In this document: positions 1-6,995 of the stretch, in pieces
How the letters are laid out: each line of letters begins with the position of its first letter
How positions within the stretch are numbered: position 1 is the stretch's first letter
Notes under the pieces: model-generated
Told to the model about the DNA's origin: nothing
What the model saw: only the letters and a program-made list of their open reading frames with translations
Databases searched by the model: none
NCBI GenBank assembly: GCA_002450295.1
Contig: DJYX01000244.1
Location: 4,002-19,500, forward strand
Reading direction: 5' to 3'
From: Deltaproteobacteria bacterium UBA6967
Lineage (GTDB): Bacteria; SAR324; NAC60-12
Length of the DNA stretch: 15,499 bases
Translations under genes and position numbers: made by a program

Positions 1-1016
<1,016 letters not shown>

Positions 1017-1034
1017 AACTGCTCCCTCAGAGGC

Positions 1035-1056
1035 GTTGGCAGCCCTTGCTGCCAAC
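1035..1056 (-). repeat. Perfect hairpin just upstream of the mutase gene
   Basis: GTTGGCAGC and GCTGCCAAC form a perfect 9-base-pair stem around a 4-base loop. It ends 18 bases upstream of the mutase start codon, next to its GAGGGAG ribosome binding site. No T run follows on the minus strand, so a simple intrinsic terminator is unlikely. A role in mRNA processing, stability or translation is possible but inferred. Confidence 0.6.
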
Positions 1057-1070
1057 TTCATTGAGACAGA

Positions 1071-1092
1071 GGAGGTACCTCGTAGTACCTCC
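1071..1092 (-). repeat. Perfect hairpin after the aldo/keto reductase stop
   Basis: GGAGGTAC and GTACCTCC form a perfect 8-base-pair stem with a 6-base loop, starting 10 bases after the reductase stop codon on the minus strand. No T tract follows. It is separated from the second hairpin by only 14 bases, giving a paired structure between the two genes. Confidence 0.6.
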
Positions 1093-1102
1093 GTTCAACA
1101 GA

Positions 1103-2095
1103 CTAACCGAGAATAGTTTCGATTCTGGATAGTTCTTCTTCGCTAAGCTGCGTGTTGCTGAGTGCACCCACAGCATCTTCGATTTGTGAGACCTTGCTGG
1201 CACCAATCAGCGCCGAGGTCATCTGTGGCTGACGCAGTACCCAAGCGATCGCGAGTTGAGCCATTGTCTGTCCACGCTCATCGGCCATCTTCTGTAGTTC
1301 ACGTACCCGCGCAATGCGCTTCTGAGTCACTTCATCACCCCAGTGGAAAGCGCTCTTCAGTTTATCAGCACGGGTGCCACTCCAGTCTTCAGATAGGTAC
1401 TTGTTGGTCAGAATTCCCTGGCAAAGAGGTGAGAACGCAATGCAGCCAATCCCTTCGTCCTTGAGTACATCAAGCAGGCCATCTTCGATCCAACGATCAA
1501 ACATGTTGTAGCGTGGCTGATGAATTAAACAGGGAGTTCCCAATTCTCTCAGGAGGCGTGAAGCTTCGCGTGTCTGCTCTGGGGAATAGGTTGAGATACC
1601 AGCATAGAGCGCTCGTCCGCTACGAACGATGTAGTCCAGCGCTCCCATCGTCTCTTCCAAGGGGGTATTCGGGTCGGGCCGATGGCTGTAGAAAATGTCT
1701 ACATAGTCGAGTCCCACCCGTTTGAGGCTCTGGTCGCAGCTTGCCACCAGGTACTTGCGAGAGCCCCATTCTCCGTAGGGCCCAGGCCACATGTGGTAGC
1801 CAGCTTTACTGGAAATCACCAATTCATCGCGATAGGGCTTGAAGTCCTCGGCAAAGATCCGCCCGAAATTGGTTTCAGCCGAACCAGGAGGGGGACCATA
1901 ATTGTTGGCAAGATCAAAGTGCGTAATCCCGAGGTCAAAAGACCGTCGGAGCATCTCTCGCATATTTTCCAGAGGATCGACTCCACCAAAATTGTACCAA
2001 AGCCCTAGGGACACCTCGGGCAAGTGTAGTCCAGATTTCCCACAGCGACGATAGTGAGCAGATTCGTAACGGTTATCAGCGGCATCATAGGGCAT
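1103..2095 (-). CDS. gpr: YghZ/Gpr-type aldo/keto reductase
   Basis: NADPH-dependent aldo/keto reductase of the AKR14 / Kv-channel-beta-like branch. E. coli YghZ (Gpr) reduces L-glyceraldehyde 3-phosphate and methylglyoxal, so a detoxifying role in the cytoplasm is likely here. The 330 residues match YghZ from end to end by eye: YRRCGKSGLHLPEVSLGLW near the start, THFDLANNYGPPPGSAE (residues 58-74), ISSKAGYHMWPGPYG, and LIGASKVSQIE near the C terminus. The catalytic tetrad of the family appears complete: Asp61, Tyr66, Lys97 and His138 (in YSHRPD). The ATG is well placed behind GGAGG with a short spacer, on the minus strand. It is the first gene of a pair with the mutase, though no pathway link between the two enzymes is known to me. 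Confidence 0.93.
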   Translation of the reverse strand: MPYDAADNRYESAHYRRCGKSGLHLPEVSLGLWYNFGGVDPLENMREMLRRSFDLGITHFDLANNYGPPPGSAETNFGRIFAEDFKPYRDELVISSKAGYHMWPGPYGEWGSRKYLVASCDQSLKRVGLDYVDIFYSHRPDPNTPLEETMGALDYIVRSGRALYAGISTYSPEQTREASRLLRELGTPCLIHQPRYNMFDRWIEDGLLDVLKDEGIGCIAFSPLCQGILTNKYLSEDWSGTRADKLKSAFHWGDEVTQKRIARVRELQKMADERGQTMAQLAIAWVLRQPQMTSALIGASKVSQIEDAVGALSNTQLSEEELSRIETILG

Positions 2096-2496
2096 GTTTC
2101 CTCCAAAGCATGTGTGGTTGAGATGAAAGACCAGATTTCTTCTAATCTTCGATAATAGTCAGTAGAAGATCAAACCATTCTCAACACCTGAGAAAGATTG
2201 GTGAAAAAAGCCGGCAACCGATGACACGTTACCCTAAGTATTCTCGCACCTGCAAAAAATGCTTGCCTTTGTGCTCGGCCTACGAAAAACTTCGATATCG
2301 AATTTCTTAAATTCCTTCTTTTCGGACAACAGTAATGCCTTTCTCATGCAAAGACATTCGATTCGGTACCCTAGCCGATTGTTACTGTTGTTGTCGTTTG
2401 ACCTGTTGTTGATACAGGTCCTCTTCACAGCGGCCTAGCCGCATCCTTGGCCCTAGCGCCAATTTCTCCAAAAACTTTTTCGAATCAGATAGAAAG
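2096..2496. other. Long intergenic region, no confident gene
   Basis: About 400 bases between the divergent reductase and the polycysteine ORF. I see no convincing gene. A 59-codon open frame on the plus strand (2259-2438) has no ribosome binding site and no recognisable domain. Three short inverted repeats are clustered: 2400-2420 (GACCTG/CAGGTC, 9-base loop), 2430-2442 (GCGGC/GCCGC, 3-base loop) and 2447-2462 (TTGGC/GCCAA, 6-base loop). They could be leader-RNA structure for the downstream sulfurtransferase gene. Confidence 0.4.
2118..2146 (+). promoter_or_regulatory. Possible sigma70-like promoter toward the first rhodanese
   Basis: TTGAGA, a 17-base spacer, then TCTAAT; each hexamer differs from consensus at one position. 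If used, transcription would begin near 2153 and give a leader of about 700 bases before the rhodanese, including the polycysteine ORF. No better plus-strand promoter was found nearer the gene. A chance match is quite possible. Confidence 0.3.
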
Positions 2497-2622
2497 ATGA
2501 ACTCTCTACCCTATATACCGTTTTTCCGCTCCGGGCGTTCGAGCCTTTCCCAGACTTCTCTGACTGCTGCCGTCGTTGCCTCTGTTACTCCCTGCTGTTG
2601 CTGTCCTACCTGCTGTTGCTGA
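2497..2622 (+). CDS. Small ORF ending in a polycysteine run (candidate leader peptide)
   Basis: ATG-initiated 41-codon ORF whose last residues read TPCCCCPTCCC before TGA, giving seven cysteines in the last nine residues. No known domain is visible. It lies 229 bases upstream of a thiosulfate-sulfurtransferase-type gene on the same strand. Polycysteine leader ORFs upstream of sulfurtransferase operons are known in mycobacteria, where they act as cysteine-responsive attenuators, so a sensing role is a reasonable inference. Against it, the only upstream purines before the ATG are AGAAAG, a poor ribosome binding site. The cysteine run also comes from a 13-base direct repeat, CCTGCTGTTGCTG (2591-2603 and 2609-2621), which reads as leucines or Ala-Val in the other frames. 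Neither of those frames has an ATG start. Confidence 0.4.
   Translation: MNSLPYIPFFRSGRSSLSQTSLTAAVVASVTPCCCCPTCCC
2591..2621 (+). repeat. 13-base direct repeat encoding the cysteine codons
   Basis: CCTGCTGTTGCTG occurs at 2591-2603 and again at 2609-2621, separated by 5 bases. In the ATG-initiated frame both copies supply TGC/TGT codons, and the second runs into the stop codon. Confidence 0.8.
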
Positions 2623-2754
2623 ACACTCTGTTCACACATTCCTGATTCGTTTCCCGATTCTGATCATTCACTGAATTTTTCGCGAGTGCGTTTGCTCTAG
2701 AGCCTCCCGCAGGTTCCTCTCCAAAACGCTCCTCGCCTGTTGTTTTCGTTGACC

Positions 2755-2784
2755 GAGAACGTTCCCCACTGGGGAAAGCTTCTC
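2755..2784 (+). promoter_or_regulatory. Stem-loop in the rhodanese leader
   Basis: TTCCCC/GGGGAA (2762-2767 with 2771-2776) closes on a 3-base loop. It is extended outward by GAGAA (2755-2759) with TTCTC (2780-2784) across a small internal loop. No T tract follows. The 3' arm, TTCTCC at 2780-2785, is also complementary to the rhodanese ribosome binding site GGAGAA at 2841-2846, so the two pairings would compete. Confidence 0.4.
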
Positions 2785-2831
2785 CACATTTGCTGATGTT
2801 CTGGGCCATCGTTTTGCCCTGCTTTGCCAAC

Positions 2832-2846
2832 TTCTCTCCAGGAGAA
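2832..2846 (+). promoter_or_regulatory. Hairpin over the rhodanese ribosome binding site
   Basis: TTCTC (2832-2836) can pair with GAGAA (2842-2846) around a 5-base loop. This covers most of the AGGAG ribosome binding site of the gene starting at 2852. The stem is only five pairs and may be marginal by itself. Confidence 0.35.
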
Positions 2847-2851
2847 AACTG

Positions 2852-3829
2852 ATGAAACTGCGTCTTTTGCTCATCGGACTGCTCACCTTGATTACCAGCG
2901 TAACTTTCGCCAGTGAACTTTCCAACTGGAAGCCTCTCCTCTCCGTAGACAAGTTGCATGAACTTCTCGAAGAAGATCCCTTTGCCGCAACTGTCGTTGA
3001 CATCCGGGCCCTAGATGCCAAGGAACCGGACGCCTCCTACAATGCGGGGCACATCCCTGGTGCGATCTCTTCCCCCTATGCGACTTGGCGTGGGCAACCC
3101 GACAATCCTGGCAAGTTCATCACCCAGGACAAGCTGACCTGGCTCGTCCAGGCACTTGGGGCGGAGGCTGATACCCCTGTCGTCGTCGTACACCGTGGGG
3201 ATTCCTACAGTGACTTTGGCGCAGCAGCTCGTGTCTACTGGTCTCTCAAGACCGCTGGATTGACCAACCTGGCAATCCTCAATGGTGGCTTCCAGGCCTG
3301 GAAACAGTCGGGTCTGCCGATCTCGACGGAGTTGGAAACTCCACTGCCAAGTGACTTTCCTGCCCAAATCCAACCTCACTGGCTGGCACAGACAGCTGAG
3401 GTCGAAGCATACCTCAACAAGCCTGGATTCCAGGTACTGGATGCCCGACCCGACTCCTTTTTCGAAGGCCTGAGTTGGCATCCAGCTGCCAGTAAACCTG
3501 GAACCATCGCTGGAGCCGTGGCTTTCGATAATGAGCGCTGGTTTCACTCCGGTGGTCCCTTGCTCGAATCCCCGGAACGACTACAGAATCTGGTGCAGGA
3601 GAATAAGCTCGGCCAGGCTGAAATCACTGTTTCCTTCTGCAATACAGGACACTGGGCTGCTACCAACTGGTTTGTGCTCAGTGAAATCGCCGGTAAGCAG
3701 AATGTTAAACTATATCCTGAATCATTAGTTGAATGGTCCACCGCCAATCTGCCAATGGACAATGTCCCCAACCGCCTAGAGTGGGCCTGGTTGTCTACCA
3801 AGCAATGGCTCGTATCTAAGTTCAACTGA
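2852..3829 (+). CDS. Secreted two-domain rhodanese (sulfurtransferase), copy 1
   Basis: Thiosulfate or 3-mercaptopyruvate sulfurtransferase with two rhodanese domains. The 325-residue protein starts with a Sec signal peptide (MKLRLLLIGLLTLITSVTFA, cleavage near residue 20), so it should act in the periplasm. Domain 1 (about 25-155) contains VVDIR and AGHIPGAI but has HRGDSYS where a catalytic cysteine would sit, as is usual for the regulatory first domain. Domain 2 (about 175-320) has the active loop SFCNTGHWAA with Cys263 as the predicted persulfide-carrying residue. The ATG follows CCAGGAG with a 7-base spacer. It is a paralogue of the 4669-5646 gene, with the same length and roughly two-thirds identity by eye. 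Substrate preference cannot be read from sequence. A long leader with a polycysteine ORF precedes it, suggesting regulation by sulfur status. Confidence 0.9.
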   Translation: MKLRLLLIGLLTLITSVTFASELSNWKPLLSVDKLHELLEEDPFAATVVDIRALDAKEPDASYNAGHIPGAISSPYATWRGQPDNPGKFITQDKLTWLVQALGAEADTPVVVVHRGDSYSDFGAAARVYWSLKTAGLTNLAILNGGFQAWKQSGLPISTELETPLPSDFPAQIQPHWLAQTAEVEAYLNKPGFQVLDARPDSFFEGLSWHPAASKPGTIAGAVAFDNERWFHSGGPLLESPERLQNLVQENKLGQAEITVSFCNTGHWAATNWFVLSEIAGKQNVKLYPESLVEWSTANLPMDNVPNRLEWAWLSTKQWLVSKFN

Positions 3830-3844
3830 ACACTCGAAAAGGAG

Positions 3845-3895
3845 ACTCCTGCAAAGTTTTTTTTCAGCCAACGAAAGTGACAACTTAGCAGGAGT
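3845..3895 (+). terminator. Possible terminator or structured region after rhodanese 1
   Basis: Downstream of the stop are a small AGGAG/CTCCT palindrome, then a run of eight T (3857-3864). A longer 8-base inverted repeat also pairs ACTCCTGC (3845-3852) with GCAGGAGT (3888-3895). The T run follows the small palindrome as in an intrinsic terminator, but that stem is short. It may separate rhodanese 1 from chaC. Confidence 0.3.
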
Positions 3896-3979
3896 TAAGG
3901 TATCCTTCAAAGGTAGAAATTTTGCTCAAAAGGCACCTGATCAACAATGCTGAAAAACCTATCTTACTCATAAATTTTT

Positions 3980-4573
3980 TTGGTGACTCCAGTGAATTTC
4001 TCTCTCCAAAGTATCCTGAATCAGCGACCTCCTGACCAGGAAATCTGGATTTTTGCCTACGGATCTTTGATGTGGAATCCAGAAATTTCCTTTGATCAAT
4101 CAATTCTGGCTACAATTCAAGGATTCCATCGGAGTTTTTGTCTTTGGAGTACGGAGCATCGAGGAATCAAGGAATTTCCAGGATTAGTCCTCGGACTTGA
4201 ACCAGGTGGGTCCTGTATTGGTCGGGCATTGCGGATTCCTCCGGAGTTGAAGGACACCCAACTGGTCCAAATTTGGGAAAGGGAGATGATCACAGAGGCC
4301 TATGAACCACAATGGGTTCGTGTTGAATCAGAGATAGGGAACTTGGAAGCGATTGCCTTCGTCGTCAGACTGGATCATCCCAAATACGTCTGCCCCACAA
4401 TGCAGGTGGAAGCCAAAGGAAAACGAATTCTGGAAGCCAAAGGAAAACGGGGTCCATGTGTTGAGTACCTGAAGCAAACGATTCAGTATCTTCGCAAGGC
4501 TCAAATTCATGACTCCAAGTTAGAAAATCTCTATCAATGCGTCAGGAAAATTCAGTCTCAGCAGGCTTCTTAA
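3980..4573 (+). CDS. chaC: ChaC-family glutathione gamma-glutamylcyclotransferase
   Basis: Cytosolic enzyme that cleaves glutathione to 5-oxoproline and Cys-Gly, releasing cysteine for reuse. The 197-residue frame aligns by eye with E. coli ChaC: IWIFAYGSLMWNP (substrate-binding YGSL at about 27-30), GFHRSFCL, LGLEPGGSCIGRALRIP, and IWEREMITEAY with the predicted catalytic Glu102. It lacks the longer N terminus of the E. coli protein. No ATG is available: an in-frame TAA lies at 3971-3973, so the start must be TTG 3980, GTG 3983 or GTG 3992, none with a clear ribosome binding site. A 19-base repeat with 24-base period encodes EAKGKR twice near residues 143-157. It sits between two rhodanese paralogues, consistent with a sulfur-recycling theme. 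Confidence 0.85.
   Translation: MVTPVNFSLQSILNQRPPDQEIWIFAYGSLMWNPEISFDQSILATIQGFHRSFCLWSTEHRGIKEFPGLVLGLEPGGSCIGRALRIPPELKDTQLVQIWEREMITEAYEPQWVRVESEIGNLEAIAFVVRLDHPKYVCPTMQVEAKGKRILEAKGKRGPCVEYLKQTIQYLRKAQIHDSKLENLYQCVRKIQSQQAS
4407..4449 (+). repeat. Short tandem repeat inside chaC
   Basis: The same 19 bases (TGGAAGCCAAAGGAAAACG) occur at 4407-4425 and 4431-4449, a 24-base period that keeps frame and encodes EAKGKR twice. It adds about two residues relative to the E. coli protein by eye, so it may be a recent in-frame duplication or slippage. Confidence 0.7.
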
Positions 4574-4602
4574 GGAGTATTGAAGGCTAATGGCTACCTA
4601 CC

Positions 4603-4630
4603 TTCAAATCATACATAACTTTTCTATAAT
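4603..4630 (+). promoter_or_regulatory. Sigma70-like promoter for rhodanese 2 and permease genes
   Basis: TTCAAA (4603-4608), a 16-base spacer, then a perfect TATAAT (4625-4630). Transcription would start near 4637, about 30 bases before the ATG at 4669. The promoter lies in the short AT-rich gap after chaC and suggests that the three genes downstream are transcribed together. Confidence 0.55.
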
Positions 4631-4668
4631 CAATTGGTCTATTTTTGATTTTTTCACTGAGAACTAAC

Positions 4669-5646
4669 ATGAACATACGCTCTCTTTTCTCTACTTTACT
4701 GCTGGTTTTAGCTAGTAGCTTCGCTTTTGCTAATTCGGTCTCCGGCTGGAAGCCGTTGCTCTCAGCCAATGAGTTAAATCAAATACTTCAAGCTCACTCC
4801 GACGCTGTCACCATCATTGACATCCGTCCACCAAATGCGCTTGATCCAGATAGCTCCTACAATGCCGGTCATATCCCTGGTGCACTCTCTTCACCTTACG
4901 GTAACTGGCGTGGACCGGCTGAAAATCCAGGGAAGTTCCTTCCACAAGCCCAATTGACCGCACTCGTCCAGGGACTTGGTTTGAATGCAGAAACCCCGAC
5001 CGTGGTCCTGCACAAAGGAGATTCCTACAGTGACTTCGGTGCAGCGGCTCGAGTCTACTGGACCCTCAAGACCGCAGGACTACAACAGTTGGCTGTTGTT
5101 GACGGTGGTTTCTTGGCCTGGAAACAAGCAGGACTGCCCATCTCTAAGGATACCGCCACGGTGACTCCCAGCAGCTATCCAGCCACGATCCAAGCCGACT
5201 GGCTGGCCTCCACAAGTGACGTGGAACAGCAACTCAAGCAAACAAATACTAAGCTGCTCGATGCCCGTCCCGCAGATTTCTTTGCTGGTGAGAAATGGCA
5301 CGGTGCTGCTGCTAAGCCCGGTACAATCGCAGGAGCCGAGGACTTCGACAACAAGCAGTGGTTTCGTTCCGGAGGACCTCTGTTGGAAGCCCCAGAACAA
5401 CTGCAGACCCTGGCCCAGCAAAATGACCTGACCCAAGCAGAAGTCACTGTCTCTTTCTGCAACACAGGACACTGGGCTGCCACCAACTGGTTCGTGCTGA
5501 GCGAAGTGGTTGGCCAGCCAGGTGTCAAGCTCTATCCGGAGTCAATGGTCGAGTGGTCTGCTGCTGGCCTGCCAATGGACAACGTGCCAGGACGCCTCAA
5601 GTGGGCCTGGCTGAACACCAAGCAGTGGTTTGCCAATACCTTCTGA
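4669..5646 (+). CDS. Secreted two-domain rhodanese (sulfurtransferase), copy 2
   Basis: Second periplasmic sulfurtransferase, 325 residues from the chosen ATG. That start puts a clean Sec signal peptide first (MNIRSLFSTLLLVLASSFAFA, cleavage near 21). An in-frame TTG at 4645 would add an unneeded extension and falls close to the predicted transcription start. Domain 1 (about 26-155) has IIDIRPPNA and AGHIPGAL, with HKGDSYS in place of an active cysteine. Domain 2 (about 175-320) carries SFCNTGHWAA with Cys264 as the predicted catalytic residue. The ribosome binding site is weak (TGAGAAC). Only four bases separate its stop from the likely permease ATG, so the two proteins are probably made together. 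Periplasmic rhodanese next to a YeeE-type permease suggests supply or processing of thiosulfate or sulfane sulfur for uptake; this is inference. Confidence 0.9.
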   Translation: MNIRSLFSTLLLVLASSFAFANSVSGWKPLLSANELNQILQAHSDAVTIIDIRPPNALDPDSSYNAGHIPGALSSPYGNWRGPAENPGKFLPQAQLTALVQGLGLNAETPTVVLHKGDSYSDFGAAARVYWTLKTAGLQQLAVVDGGFLAWKQAGLPISKDTATVTPSSYPATIQADWLASTSDVEQQLKQTNTKLLDARPADFFAGEKWHGAAAKPGTIAGAEDFDNKQWFRSGGPLLEAPEQLQTLAQQNDLTQAEVTVSFCNTGHWAATNWFVLSEVVGQPGVKLYPESMVEWSAAGLPMDNVPGRLKWAWLNTKQWFANTF

Positions 5647-5650
5647 GTCA

Positions 5651-6802
5651 ATGAATCTGATGAGTTCCACCACCACAACTGCTGCTGACCCTAACAATGA
5701 TGTGAGGCAACGACGACTCCGTATCCTACTTGGAATAGGAACTACGCTACTGGTCCTAGTACTGGCGATCTATGCTGGACTCCGGCAAGGCCTACTGCTG
5801 GCCATCGGGCTGGGCTTCGGCATCACCCTGGAGGGTCTGCGTTTTGGCTTTGCAGGTCCCTGGCGGCAAGCGATCCTACAGCGCAACACCCACGGCTTGC
5901 AGGCTCAACTGCTGGCCATCGGGCTGACGGCCCTGCCCAGTCTCTTTCTACTGGAAATAGCGGCGGGTGAATTGATAGGAGCCACAGCTCCAGTGGGGGT
6001 CGCGATGATCTTCGGGGCCTTTGTCTTCGGGGCTGCAATGCAGGTCGTGCTGGGCTGTGGTTCCGGGACCCTTGTCAACGCTGGCAGCGGCAACCTGATG
6101 GGTCTCTGGGCCCTGCCCTTCTTCATTGCCGGGAGTTTCCTTGGAACCCTGCACCTGCCGGAGTGGCATGCCCTGGGCCAGTTGCCTCCCATCGCATTGA
6201 GCGATTGGCTGGGAACCTCCGGTGCCATCCTGCTGACCCTGGCCATCCTGACCGGGCTGGGCTGGTGGTTCCGACAGTGGATGCCCGTGACAGAGCGCAC
6301 CCTGCCGCGTCGACTCTGGATTGCTGCTTTGTGCCTGGCAGGATTGGCGGTGCTCAACCTGTTGGTGGCTGGACAGCCCTGGGGAGTGGTTTATGGGCTA
6401 GGCTTATGGGGTGCCAAGCTGGCACACTGGTCGGGGATGGAACTAGCGGGCTTTGCTTTCTGGAATGGTGCCGGCAATGCTGAGCGTTTGACTCAAAGCT
6501 TGCTGCTAGACATCACATCAGTGACAGACTTCGGCTTATTGTTAGGGGCTGGAATTGCTGCTCGTTGGAAGGGACCGTTAGCTGCTCAGGTTTCTCTTCC
6601 CACTCGGCTTTGGATCGTTGGTGCTCTAGCCGCTCTGCTGATGGGGTATGCGTCACGCCTTGCCTATGGCTGCAACGTTGGCGCATTTTTCAGTGGCATC
6701 TCGACCGGTAGCCTGCATGGCTGGGTCTGGTTCATCGCTGCCTTTGCCGGATCCCTGCTTGGTGTCCGACTACGCAACCACTTGCTTGAGGAGAAGAGAT
6801 GA
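5651..6802 (+). CDS. YeeE/YedE-family sulfur-compound permease
   Basis: Polytopic inner-membrane protein of 383 residues, PF04143-type. Characterised members (E. coli YeeE, Spirochaeta TsuA) import thiosulfate using conserved cysteines relayed through the membrane. The two family signatures are present: VVLGCGSGTLVNAGSGN with Cys136 and AYGCNVGAFFSGISTGSLHG with Cys341. A third cysteine, Cys228, lies in a membrane segment. Around nine or ten hydrophobic segments are visible. The ATG at 5651 is chosen because it follows the rhodanese stop directly. ATG 5660 and a TTG at 5630 overlapping the rhodanese are alternatives, and none has a strong ribosome binding site, which points to translational coupling. 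The last codons contain the ribosome binding site of the microprotein that overlaps its stop. Confidence 0.9.
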   Translation: MNLMSSTTTTAADPNNDVRQRRLRILLGIGTTLLVLVLAIYAGLRQGLLLAIGLGFGITLEGLRFGFAGPWRQAILQRNTHGLQAQLLAIGLTALPSLFLLEIAAGELIGATAPVGVAMIFGAFVFGAAMQVVLGCGSGTLVNAGSGNLMGLWALPFFIAGSFLGTLHLPEWHALGQLPPIALSDWLGTSGAILLTLAILTGLGWWFRQWMPVTERTLPRRLWIAALCLAGLAVLNLLVAGQPWGVVYGLGLWGAKLAHWSGMELAGFAFWNGAGNAERLTQSLLLDITSVTDFGLLLGAGIAARWKGPLAAQVSLPTRLWIVGALAALLMGYASRLAYGCNVGAFFSGISTGSLHGWVWFIAAFAGSLLGVRLRNHLLEEKR

Positions 6803-6972
6803 CTCTCCAACGTTCCCACGCTATTGGTGTGCTATTGCTCGGACTATTTGGGTTGCTGTTTCTCGACTTGCTCTTCAGTGCTCCGATTGACCCCTTCCAA
6901 GCGCCTCCTCCACTGGCTTTTGGCTCAGGAGCCCAGGCCTCCGGTGGATTCTGTGCAACGCCTCTGGAATAA
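6799..6972 (+). CDS. 57-residue membrane-anchored microprotein with one C-terminal cysteine
   Basis: The ATG overlaps the permease stop (ATGA) and sits behind GAGGAGA, the strongest ribosome binding site in this operon. The protein has a short N terminus, one hydrophobic segment (about residues 9-27, IGVLLLGLFGLLFLDLLF), a proline-rich stretch and a Gly/Ser-rich tail, AFGSGAQASGGFCATPLE, with a single cysteine five residues from the end. With an N-in/C-out topology the cysteine would face the periplasm. I do not recognise a named family. The position suggests an accessory part of the sulfur uptake system, perhaps a tethered sulfur-handling thiol, but no function can be shown from sequence. 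It is real by overlap, ribosome binding site and composition rather than by homology. Confidence 0.75.
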   Translation: MTLQRSHAIGVLLLGLFGLLFLDLLFSAPIDPFQAPPPLAFGSGAQASGGFCATPLE

Positions 6973-6995
6973 AATCAGGAAATTCTCTCTGAGAC

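Noticed and set aside
1017..1102. Possible cobalamin riboswitch before the B12-dependent mutase.
   Set aside because: The 86-base gap is too short for a B12 riboswitch and is filled by two simple hairpins.
2259..2438. 59-codon plus-strand ORF with a hydrophobic, leucine-rich end in the gap before the rhodanese.
   Set aside because: No ribosome binding site and no domain; leucines come from TTG/CTG-rich low-complexity sequence.
2564..2682. Third-frame reading of the CTG/TTG-rich tract that looks like a signal peptide.
   Set aside because: No ATG and no ribosome binding site; it stops without a mature domain. It is a by-product of the same low-complexity repeat.
3011..3547. Long minus-strand ORF opposite rhodanese 1.
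   Set aside because: Antisense shadow of a clearly coding gene with catalytic motifs on the plus strand; no domain or ribosome binding site.
4590..4667. 25-codon ORF ending one base before the ATG of rhodanese 2, with AAGG upstream, as a possible coupling leader peptide.
   Set aside because: A strong promoter (TTCAAA-16-TATAAT) lies inside it, so the main transcript would start after its ATG; composition is ordinary AT-rich sequence.
5905..6357. 150-codon minus-strand ORF opposite the permease.
   Set aside because: Shadow ORF caused by the GC-rich membrane-protein coding sequence; the product is Arg/Pro-rich and unlike any family.
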